Source of the DNA: Pratylenchus scribneri
Taxonomy: Eukaryota > Nematoda > Chromadorea > Rhabditida > Pratylenchidae
DNA length: 64,000 nt
Direction: 5' to 3'
Assembly: GCA_030063045.1 (NCBI GenBank)
Contig: JAQSEB010000092.1
Span: 646,634 to 710,633, forward strand
The translations under genes and the position numbers were made by a program. Below are positions 35,440-46,300 of this stretch, in pieces (the first letter of the stretch is position 1; the number at the start of each line of letters is the position of its first letter). A model generated the notes under the pieces. That model worked only from the letters and a program-made list of their open reading frames with translations. It was not told the origin of the DNA and made no database searches.

Positions 35440-36517
35440 ATGGATTAATTTCCATCAAAAATACCAAAATTCACCTTTTTGTCCATATTTTTGCTGTTCA
35501 ATTCCTTCACTTTTCAAAGTTGTTTTTATTTCCGAATTCATTTTTGCTGATTCCAAATTTTGATTTGGGAATATTGCCTTTGGCGAGGCAATTTGCCAGT
35601 GAGGAATGTTGGTGAAAGAATTTGTTGTGGCCGTCGATTGGGGCAGCCAACCGTACTTCCCTGAAAATAATTGTTTGAAAATTCGATTTCGGAAGGAAAT
35701 TTTGGGATTTTTAAATTGATATTATTATTTGCAAAAGAGGAATTAGTTCTCCTCCCTCCCGCCAATTCTCGAGGGAATGGTCTATCGGCGGGAGGGAAAT
35801 GGGGGAAAACACGCAAAAATGCGGCTGGTGCTGGCCAACCGGTTGGCTGACCATTTCCCTCAAATTGCGCAATCCTTTTCTCATTTTCCCTTGTCCCAAT
35901 TTCTCTCGCTTAAATCCAGTTGGCCATTGAATGGACTCAACAAAGGAGAATGAAATTTTACGGACTGCGCGAATATTTGCACGACAAAAAGTTTTTTATT
36001 CCATTTTGTGTGCATTTATTTGCCAAATGATTATAAAAAATGGATTAAAAAATGAATGGGGAAATACAGTAATATTTATTGGAGGAAAGTTGGAGGCAAT
36101 GAATTCGGATTATATTTTCTGCCTTTTGTTTTGTGGTTTTTGTACAAACTGATAATAAATGTAAATGTCATCTTTTCGGTCACAAAATTGTCCCAATTTA
36201 ATGTTTGTTCCAATTCAATGGAAATAAAAAAGATCATTTGGTACCATTTTTAAGGAACAAAACCAAATTCCCCTTTCAATTTTGCTCATTCCCAATTATT
36301 TCTTCCACTGACCCCGATCCACCCCTTGATCATTTGGCAATTCCGGGCCCCCGCATGTCCCATATCCGCGTTCTCCTCCTCCATTCATTATTAGGCTTTC
36401 CATCGAGGATGAAGTACAATTTGAGGATGAATTGGAGGACCAAGAGCCGCCGCCCAACAACCACCTTCGTTCCGCCTTCTTTGGCCGCCATTCCTCTTCT
36501 CTTTTCCAAAGATTCAT
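35440..36517 (-). CDS. Candidate uncharacterised gene, exons uncertain
   Basis: Not recognised; low confidence. Three minus-strand stretches look more like coding exons than the surroundings. 36300-36517 starts MNLWKREEEWRPKK and has a Ser-rich patch, SWSSNSSSNCTSSSMESL. 35711-35910 carries two overlapping open frames. 35470-35660 is preceded by a good TTTCAG acceptor, reads GKYGWLPQSTATTNSF and ends at a GTGAAT donor. I could not find a continuous frame through all three or a terminal exon. It could instead be 5' sequence belonging to the NRAMP transcript. Confidence 0.25.
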
Positions 36518-37791
36518 TCACGTTTTTTATTTGAATGGATTTAATTTAAGCTTAAATGAAAGAATTAAGTGGATTTGAGGGAAGGCAAACAATTCTTTTA
36601 GGGGAACTTTGGACTCAATGAAACTTTGGTACAAATTGGAACAAATGACGAAAAATTCCATCATCTGCTGTGATTTTGAATAATTTCGATAAAAAATTAA
36701 TTGAATTAATTCCTCAAAAAATATTTCATTGAGTGATGAGTGGGGTTTGAGGACATCTGTACTATTTGGCCAATCAAAGTTCAAAAATGATTATACAATC
36801 AGCTGCCGGTGCAATTGAGTGTCGGGACAAATTGGCGGGGGAATGAAAAAGAGGGCTTATTATTATTTATTTTGGTGGAGGAATATTAAAGAGGGTCAAT
36901 CGATTCTATGATAAATAGGTAAATTGAAATGTCCAACTGATAAATAAAAAAAGTGGGGTTGATTGGTTGTTAAATTAGGGTATTTTTATGAATTTGAAAT
37001 TTCTCATAAAAATATCTGCTGGAGGAAAATTGAATTAAAATTGATGGACAAATCAAATATTAATACTATTTTATTTTTCCATTAAGTTAATTTTAATTAA
37101 ATTTGCCTGGAGCATTCAATCATTTTCATTGTTAATGTTAGCTAATTTGAGGCAATTCAAAATAATTTCAAAAATTGCCCTCAAAATTGCTGTCAAAATC
37201 CACTTTTTGGCCACAAGAGAATTGGAGTGTCTAAAATGAAATGGAATTTGACTCCATTTTTGGATGGAAAGAATGAAAAAAAAAGAATAAGGTTCATGAA
37301 AATTCACACTTGAATGAAGCGGAAACGAAATTTGATACCAATTTACCACCAATAAATGTGGGTGGGCCAAAAAACATTCATTTAATTTATTCAAAATTAT
37401 ATTTTTCCAAATTGTCAAATATTTATTATTTTGTGAATTTTGGCTAAAATTGACCGTAATTATTTACTTCAAATATTGTTTTCTTCTTCCCCCTTTTCAC
37501 ATTTTTGATGTTGTTGTTTTTTTTGTGAATCCCCTCCCACATTGATTACAACTCAGATTGGCCAATTTTAAGTCGAGAAATTTGGTGAATTGACGTTGCG
37601 CACTGAATTGTGAGTGAGAAAGACGAAAAAGGGAATAGGAAGGAAGGAAAGTCGACCATTGGTGTTCGCCCACCATTTTCCCCCTCCTTCCTTCCATCCA
37701 TCCATTTTTATTCATCGTTCCTCTTCAAAACTCGCTGCTGCCACCTGCCAGTCTCCCCTTTTTCGCTTCAATCACACCGGCTGGCAGATCA
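36518..37791. other. Intergenic, no gene recognised
   Basis: AT-rich sequence with only chance open frames. It should contain the promoter of the thyroglobulin/Kunitz gene starting at about 37792. Confidence 0.4.
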
Positions 37792-39518
37792 ATGCCCACA
37801 TCGATGAACGGAATCCATCATTATTCCTCCTCCTTATATTTCCATCGAATATGGAATTGTGGCGGTGGATCGCCAATTTATTTTGCGCTGCTTTTCCTCC
37901 TTCAATTGACAAATAAAGGTCATTTTTGTGCCAATTTTAGGCCATTTCAATTCTATTTCCAGCCTCTGCCTTGCCCCAACCCGGTCCATGTACCCTCATT
38001 GCCGGAATTTCATTGCCTCCGGCCTTGGCCGGTTTGCCACCTTTGCCTGGGATGAATCCGAAATTGAAATGCACGGAAAAAGGTTGAATTGAATTGGACA
38101 TCTAATAAGGGATTATGTACATTTTAGGATATTTTGAATTGGTCCAATGCTTCGACAATTATTGCGTTTGTGTGGATGCCGGCACTGGTCAATTCAATTC
38201 CCCTCCTCCATTTTGTCTTATTTTAGGAGCCGAGGCGACTGCCACCAGAACTGCTTCGAATCGCCTTTCGCCCCAATGTGGCCGATGTCATACTCAATTG
38301 GCCCGATATTATCTCGACAATTCCAATTTTGTATTCAGACCAATTTGTGACCCAAAAACTGGTCAATATTCCTCCAATTTTTGGCAATTGACCCTCTTTC
38401 ATTTTTAAGGCAATTATCAGGCCAAACAATGCAAAGACGATGAACATTGTGAATGGATTTTAAATTTAATTTTGAATATATTTTTTGAAAGGCTTTTGCG
38501 TGAATGTTCTCAACGGATTCAAATTGAGTAAAGGGGAGGCCCCAAATGGGAAAGTGAAATGTGAAGATGTAAATTAAAGGGAAAGATTAATTAATTTAAT
38601 TAATTCCCAAAAAGAGTCAATTCGACTTTTCCATTGATGCCAGTCAAATCACCAAAACTGAACAATTGGGCGGTGGTCGAATTGCGGAACAGCACATTCC
38701 AATTGGGAATCCAATTTGCAAATTGCCAAAAGATTCGGGCACTAGATGCAAAACTGATGGAAATAGTAGGGCATCTCCAATTTCAGCAAAATCCGTGAAA
38801 GTAGGCCAAAAATGGAGGAATCCATTCGAAAATTCATTTTTACAGTGGTATTTTGACCCGGACACATTCGATTGCTTGGCATTTGCCTATCAAGGCTGCG
38901 AGGGAAATCAGAATCGTTTCGATTCGGTCACCGCATGCTGGGATCGATGCAAATTGGGTCAGTTGGACCGGAGGGGTATTTGAATGAAATTATAAGGAAG
39001 TCATAAAAATGGCAATTTTCGAGAATTAAACATTTTATCTTTCATTTTAATAATTTATTTTCATTTTGATTTAAGCGGATTTGGCCGGTTGTGCCGGAAT
39101 GACAATGCCGGCCACCAATTCCCAAGGACACACCATAATTTGTTCTGGCCTCCAGGAGGGCACCACCCAATCCTGTCCAAATGGTTATCGGTGCATAATG
39201 CTCGCATTTATGGGGTAAATATACTAAAATAATCCAAAATAATATTCACATTTTATATTCAGTGTTTGTTGCAATTCCGCCAATCAAGGTGATCAGTCAC
39301 CGATCAATTCCATCCATTTAATTTCATTTCATTTGCCCTAAAAAGATCTGTATGAGCGAAATTATCGGCCAACTTGTGCCAATGGAGGCCAACCAATCAA
39401 AATGCAGGCCGGCGGTGCCCCAGCAAATTTAATCGGCAAAAAATGTTCAGATGATTTTTGCCCTTCAGGCAGTAAATGTTTTGAGAAGGAAATATTCGCG
39501 CATTGTTGTTCACAATAA
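37792..39518 (+). CDS. Secreted thyroglobulin type-1 / Kunitz / Cys-rich protein
   Basis: Probable secreted protease-inhibitor-like protein. Ten exons fit in phase: 37792-37918, 37963-38082, 38128-38187, 38227-38361, 38410-38448, 38492-38568, 38615-38957, 39076-39214, 39263-39288 and 39346-39518 (1239 nt, 412 aa). The signal peptide core is YFALLFLLQL. A first thyroglobulin-1-like module ends GYFELVQCFDNYCVCVDAG. The second is complete: CGRCHTQLA, CDPKTGNYQAKQCKDDEHC, FCVNVLNG. A Kunitz domain follows (CKLPKDSGTRC, then WYFDPDTFDCLAFAYQGC, then GNQNRF, CWDRC); an in-frame 51-bp segment at 38795-38845 has GT...AG ends and may be an intron, which would bring the cysteine spacing closer to normal. 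The C-terminus has two Cys-rich modules (QSCPNGYRC, VCCN; HCCSQ stop). The start could be 37792 or 37804. Confidence 0.85.
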
Positions 39519-39780
39519 ATTCCATTCATTCATTTGAATTTAATATAAATTTATTTTCAAAACATTTTTACGCAAAATATGTTTTTTTATTTGTTTTTGA
39601 GAAAATTCCCCCTCCTTTTATTTTGTTAATGTCAATCCATCTTTATTCCCTTTGCTTTTCCTTCTTTTGGCCACATTTCTTCAATTTTAGTTGCCGAACT
39701 TTTTGGCAAACAAATGAAAGGGAAAAGCGGCGAATGGAATGAGGAGGTTTGGGGGAAGGGAGGCCATTTGCTGTCAGCCA

Positions 39781-39805
39781 CCCCCCCCCCCCCCCCCCCC
39801 CCCCC
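39781..39805. repeat. Poly-C tract, 25 C
   Basis: An uninterrupted run of 25 C in intergenic DNA between the Kunitz protein gene and the TMEM151 gene. A similar run of 26 C is at 63541-63566. Confidence 0.99.
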
Positions 39806-40139
39806 GCTGGGCCACCACCAAATAATCAATCCATCTTGGGAGACCCTCCGGGGACGGCCCCAAAGGGGAAATGAAGGGCCCATCCGGCGGGGGAAGGGCT
39901 TCTTCTCTCTTTTGGCACTTTTTTTGGCCAAAAAGCTGTCTGCCTCCCTCGATTGGACACATTGACAAATCCCCCCGCCCTTTTTTGGAATGATTTAGGC
40001 AAAAAAAACATAAATTTTTGAATATTTTCGGCCATTCCATTCAATAAATAGTCAATTCCTCCTTTTCAGCCAATAATCCTTTCAATATTTTTTCAATGTT
40101 CCTCTTTTAATCCTTTTTGAAAATTCATGAATTGGAAAA

Positions 40140-42932
40140 ATGCCACCAGAAACTGAAAATGCTCAAAAAAATTTGGTATACAAAAATGTAAAAAATATTA
40201 ATATAAATTGAATTTTTGGGATCAGCTGCATCCAAAAAGACTCAGCATTCATCGCCTTTTATTTGGCCATTTCCATTGGAGATGCCTGTTTTGCTCTTTA
40301 CTAATTGCCCTTTGTGCCCTTCACGTTGGATATTGCCAAATTTATGGGCCAATCAGTCAATACCATTCACTAAAGTTAATTTCTTCTCCAATTCAATTCT
40401 ATTTTGACCATTTTCAGCCATTCCCCCGGTCCATGCTCCCATGGATACAATTTGATCCCAATGGCATTGGGTGCCCTCATTTATTTGGTTTATTTGAGCG
40501 AATGCTGGTCATCATTCATTAATATTAATTTCATATTCACCTTTAAGGCATTATCGTACTCATATTTGCTCATTGCCGAGGTTGGGGGCCAATCAAATTG
40601 TGGAATTTGCTTCGGCAATGCGAAATGCGGTCCCCGTTGTTTGGTGGAAAAGTGTTTCATACCATTATTTGAGAAGGACGCGACAAGTGGCCAGGTAAAT
40701 GGATTTATGGCCAAAAATGTAGGCCATAAAATTTAATCGAAATTAAATATTATAATTATTTGTTTATGATAATATCATTTCATTGTCCATTATTTGTGCC
40801 CAATTAAAGACCCTTAATACCCATAAATATCCCAAAAATATTCTTATTTATTTATTCTTTCATAGATATCGAAATGGGGATGTAATCACTCGGTCCCAAG
40901 TCTATTATGAACGCGTCAATTCCCATCAATCCGGCAATGTTTTCCTCTATGACCAATCCGGATATAAGGCAATTTTAATATGGCAAAATTGTCACAAATT
41001 TAGCTACAAATTTTATAGGACATTTCCAAGGAATTGGCCGGCCTAAACCAATTCTCAATGGTTCGAATTCGTTTGTCCAAGGGTTTCGTTTTTGCCTGCC
41101 TTCAAGCGGCCAATGAATTCGAAGAACAAAGAACTCGATTTTTCAATGAAAATGAAATGCTCGATGATTATATGGAGGCAGGACAATAATGATAATAAAT
41201 AGGCCAATTCCCTCATTTTTCGTAGGTTCATGAGGGATTTGACCTCGCCAATTTGCCATTCATTGAACGTGCCCTCATTTTTCCCGAACGAAAAGCAGGC
41301 GAAAGCCAAAGATGGCGAAAATTTCTTCATTGGATTTTGAGACGGCCAATTCCTCCTCCAGCCCAATTATCCGCTTCAAGACCGACCCTTCTCCTCCCTT
41401 GGTGGTTTTCGGCTTGGGCATTTTGGCCAGCCAGTTTAATTTTGTTGAGTTGGCCGATTCGAATGATTGCCGAATTTCGGGCGGGAAATTTGCATTTTCA
41501 AATCACAAAATTGTTTGGTACCAACTATTTGAGGTGAAATTTTAAATAAAAATTAATTTCTTAATTTTGACATTATTAGTTCTAACTTCTAATCTAGGGC
41601 TAAAGATCTAAAAGACCAAAGTTATTTGGGGCAAAAGCTGCGCCCCGAGCATTCGCCGGAGGGCTAAGCCCCAATGGCACAATGAATGGGATAGGGATTA
41701 GAGGCGAATGAACTTTAAATTATTCTTTATTAATAGTGGGTGAAAATATTTTCTAAAAATTTGAAAGGAAAAAGCATAAGTAGAGGAAAAGGGCTGGGTT
41801 AAAAAGGCAGATTGGGGCAATATTTGATTGATAGGGTGACAGGTGATTGGTTAGGCAAAAGTGGGGGTACAGTAGGAAAATAGTAAAGGTCTCCTAACAT
41901 AAAATTCCATACAATTCTTTAGAATTGAATCAAATAATGGAGTAAATTTTCAGTCCATCCAGTGTGAATTACACTGGCCCATTGACGCGAACATCCACAA
42001 TGGACAGCAGGGAATTGGAATTGGCAAATCGGCAAAATTATTTGATTGTTCCCAGCTATAGCGAAGCAATCCTACTTGACCCATACCAACATGACACTTC
42101 AGCCCAGGTATATTTTAAAAGGACTAACATTTCATTTGGTTATTTGTGATTTTAGTCAAACAATTTTTTCCGTCAATTTTTCTCTTCGCCTCGACGAAAT
42201 CCAGTTCAACCTCCCGTAAGCCATTATGCCCCCTCCGTGGATTATGGATCATTTCGGGGGCCAAAAGATACACAAAAAGGGCCGAGGAATGGGCCACCAA
42301 TGCGAAGTCATTCAATTGGATGTTTTATTGACCAAAATAATATGGAAAATGGGTTAATTCCAAAATTAAATTGAGTGAGTACATTTATCCCCTCCCATTC
42401 ACAGTTTACCAAATCAAAATGGACATCGGCATCATCAAAGGCATTTGCCCCGTCCATCCACTTTAATGAATTCACAAAGACGGAATCAATCGAGAAGGCA
42501 ACCACCTCGATCCATCACATTTTGTGAGGGAATAATTAATGAAGTCCATAAAAGGGAGGATGAAACCGAAGAATGTTCGGATCGAATGCCTTTATTGACC
42601 GCCACGAATCGAAGGCAACGGCAATTCATTGATGGCAATCATCAAATGTCAACAATTCCCCGTGCCATTTTCCAACAAATGGCAGAACATCCCATCGAAA
42701 TGCCAAATGAACCGCCACCGCCTTATGAAGTTGGTGGCATATTTTCCCATTTAATTAACCCCATTTTCATAATTTGCAGATTGCCCTTCGCTATTGTTCA
42801 CCAATTTATCAAAGATTGCGCCAATCCGTCCATTCCCTTTCATCAATGTTCTCCCGTTCCGCTTCCGGAAGGGATTTACGTCAAATTTATGTGAATGATG
42901 GAATGCAGGGACCAAGCCCATCCAATTATTAA
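40140..42932 (+). CDS. TMEM151: TMEM151-family multi-pass membrane protein
   Basis: Membrane protein of unknown biochemical role, in animals mostly associated with neurons. Eleven exons sum to 1821 nt, 606 aa: 40140-40175, 40226-40374, 40418-40507, 40548-40694, 40866-40968, 41019-41177, 41226-41533, 41954-42107, 42156-42352, 42405-42729, 42780-42932. Family landmarks: HWRCLFCSLLIALC (membrane span 1), SPGPCSHGYNLIPMALGALI (span 2), ECWHYRTHI, PVVWWKSVSYHYLRRTRQVA, RYRNGDVITRSQVYYERVN, TRFFNENEMLDDYME, and spans at LILLSWPIRMIAEFRAG. The C-terminal cytoplasmic tail is long, basic and Ser/Pro-rich, with a PPPPYE stretch that fits a WW-domain PPxY ligand. Introns 40969-41018 and 41178-41225 have GC donors. 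The intron 41534-41953 holds repeat A. Confidence 0.93.
41580..41925. repeat. Short dispersed repeat, family A, copy 2, in TMEM151 intron
   Basis: Reverse-complement copy of the element at 7015-7335 and 45595-45935. Its left end reads GGGCTAAAGATC and GCAAAAGCTGCGCCCCGAGC; its right end has GTGGGGGTACAGTAGGA. It fills most of the one TMEM151 intron that is longer than usual (420 bp). Confidence 0.8.
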
Positions 42933-43351
42933 TCAACAAAAAGCAATAAAAAATGTGAATAAATTTATGGCAGCCAAAATATATATTGGGGCTCACTTAT
43001 CAAAGGAAAAGCTCTGAATTTCATTTTGTCTTTAATTTTGTGGGAAACAATGAAATAAAAATATATATTGAGGAGAGAATAAATATTATATAAAAATATA
43101 TATTTTGAAAATTGGATGGCACAAACCGAAGGCACAAAAAAGGGAAAGGAATGATTGAATTTTGAATCATTTTGATATGAAAAGAATAAAGTGAAAAAAT
43201 GAACAAATGATATTAATAATAATTTTTTATTAAAATTATTAAGAATATTTGCGGAAAATATATATTTTGTATTTTTTTGGTGGAATGACGAGATGCTCGA
43301 ATTATTGAGGCGAATTTAGGCATTTGATTTGTGTGCCAAAAATAGAAGAGA
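42933..43351. other. Spacer between convergent TMEM151 and FERM-PTP genes
   Basis: About 420 bp of AT-rich DNA holding the two 3' UTRs. No other structure seen. Confidence 0.5.
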
Positions 43352-46300
43352 TTAGACCAGTCGATTTTTCTTCTCAAAAAAGGAGACGAGCTCATAAATG
43401 AATTTGTACTGTTGAGTGTTTTTGACCAAACACATTCTTTGATAGCGCAAATCCCTCAGCAATTGTGCAATGTCAAAGGGCTAAAAATGAGCAAGAAATT
43501 AATTTAGAATTTATTATTTTTTTTTGTTATTTTTTGATAAGTCTTTATGGCCAAATATCGCTTATTTCCATTTTCCTTACCACATTTTTTTCCATGCATT
43601 TGAGGATTATTTCGGCCATCATATATCTGGATAAAACATTTATATTTAATTTATTTCCCAATCAATTTATCTCACAATCCACTTTCGCTGGCCCCATCCG
43701 TGCATTGAATTATGGCCAATTGTTCTTTCTTCATCAACATTCCCTGTTGTTCGGTTGCCTTCAAACCATTTTGGTGGTTTTTTCCATTACTGTTGTTATT
43801 TCCATTTTGTTGTTCAAATCGCAATTTTTTGGTCCATCCGCTGCCCTCCACTGATTGAGTTCTCTCCCTCCGAGCAATTTCATTTGACTAAATAATTTTG
43901 AATTAATATGCGAATTATTAAAAAATGCGAAATTCATGGTCATTTTCGTATGTAATATTCTTAAATTTTTTCCTTCATAAATTATCTAATCAACTTTTTA
44001 ACTAACTAAGTAAGAAAAATGTGTTTTCGATTAACTAAGAAAAATGTGTTTTCGATTAACTAAGAAAAATGTGTTTTCGATTAACTAAGAAAAATGTGTT
44101 TTCGATTAACTAAGAAAAATGTGTTTTCGATTAACTAAGAAAAATGTGTTTTCGATTAACTAAGAAAAATGTGTTTTCGATTGACTAAGAAAAATGTGTT
44201 TTCGATTGACTAAGAAAAATGTGTTTTCGATTAAATAAGAAAATATGCAAATGTGTTTTTGAGATTAATTGAAAACATTTTCTAGAATACCGTATATCAG
44301 ACTCAAAATTCCAGAGACAATCCTAATAAATATTTAGATAAAATAAATGGCAAATTTTATAATTAAATATTTACACTTTTGGTGCTTTCCTTCGATGTAT
44401 TCGAATTGGATTTGCTAACCGGGATTGTTGCCTCCCTTTTTGCCTCATTCTCGATGTGCCTTTTCACACTGGCCACCGCATCAATTAGCCCTTTATTTAG
44501 GTATTAATTAAATATAAATATTCCCTTCCCAATTCTAAACCAATGAATGTTTCCATTGAGGAAGGGACTCCTTGTTCCGAAAAATCGGCACAATACAAAT
44601 GGAAAATTGTTCGCCTTTCTCCTTGTTTTGCCAATGAGAATGTTGTGGTCGATTGGAACATTTGCATTTGCATTGGTGGGCTCACATTCTTGAGACGGAG
44701 GAAAAAATCACCGACCGTAAATTTCTCCTTTGCTTGCGATGGAATATAAGAGGGAATTGTGTCGTCTTTGTTAATCTAATAATAAAAAAGATATTAAAAT
44801 ATTAATTAATTTAATTACTTGATGGGGATTGACCAACATCACTGAAAATAATTAATGAATTTAAATAAATAGATATATTTAAGGGAATGACCAATTAGCC
44901 GGGCATTTGTTTCCCAAACCATTTGCCAAAAATCTTCAATTGTTTTTTGGATCGGTGCCTGCGAAACAACATAACACATTTGGGAATGAGTTCCAATTGG
45001 AATTGAAATGGATGAAGCATTCACATAGCCTAAATTGATGGAGTAAATTAGTTTAGGGCAAATACGGACCATCTGGATTTGATTTTGTGCCAGTCAATTT
45101 CACTCGATTCTCATTGTATGGATAAATTTTGGTACCCCGATTCCGGGGCAAATTATGCGGTCGAATGGCCACAGAGAAATCACCCGAAAGACTTTTTGCT
45201 GGAATTGCCGAAAATTCAATGTCCGAAAATTCTCGCGACATTTTTGTTGATTGTTCATTGGCCAAACTGTTGACGGACTTAAATTTAAATTGATTGGACA
45301 AATTTGAATTAATTTTTGTTTGCCTGAAGGGCAGAATGAATTTGCGGCTCTGAATGTGAGGAAGTTGCATTCGATTTTGGACTGGATCGACTCTCATCAT
45401 GGCCACCAACAATTTGTGGAGGCGAATTAGAGCATGGAAAAATTGATGAATGCGGTGGAGGCGTTGATTGTTTTTGTGGTGGCATTGGAATATTGTTGGC
45501 ATCCGGCTGCTGTTGGGGAATTGGATAGATCACCGCATGTTGTTGGCCATTCTCATCGATCACTTGGCCCTAATAAATGAAATGAAAATTAAATTGTCAA
45601 TTCCAAAAATGCCCATAGGTCCTGCCCATTCATCCTACTGTACCCCCACCTCTTTGCCTAATCACTATGTCATCTGTCAATCAAATATTGCCCCAATCTT
45701 CCTTCTAAATCCACCCTTTTTTCCTCTCTCTCCTCATGTTTTTTACCCTTCATATTTTTATCACATTTTCCTGCACAATTAATAAAGAATAATTTTAAGT
45801 CAACTGTCCACTTATCCCCCCATCCCGTTCATTCGGCCATTGTGGGCTTACTTTAGGCCTCCGATTAAGCCCAGAGCGCAGCTTTCGCCCCAAACAACTT
45901 TAGCTTTTAAGATCTTTAACCTAGATTAGGTCTAATATAAAATATTCAAATTAACCTGCGAAAAGAAGGCAGCCGATGGGATGGCACCATTGATTGGTAC
46001 TTTCGGGGTGGCCGGCTGGAAAAAGTTACCGCCATTCAAAGGAGTAAGCGGCATAATCGGTGGCGAACAAAACGATGGAATGGAGGCGGAATTGATTGGA
46101 GGATTCACAAGAAGGCGATGATTGGCCGAAGGTGAAATGGCAATTGGCGCAGGATGAAGAGGAAAAAAGACCGGTGGGCCATTTCCATTTCCGTTGAAAT
46201 GTGTCAATGTGGGGGTTTGTGGTGGCTGCTTATTAATGGGTTGTTGTTGACGGGCAGAATGCAAATTTGGAGTGGATGTGAATATTTTTCGGGCCAATGT

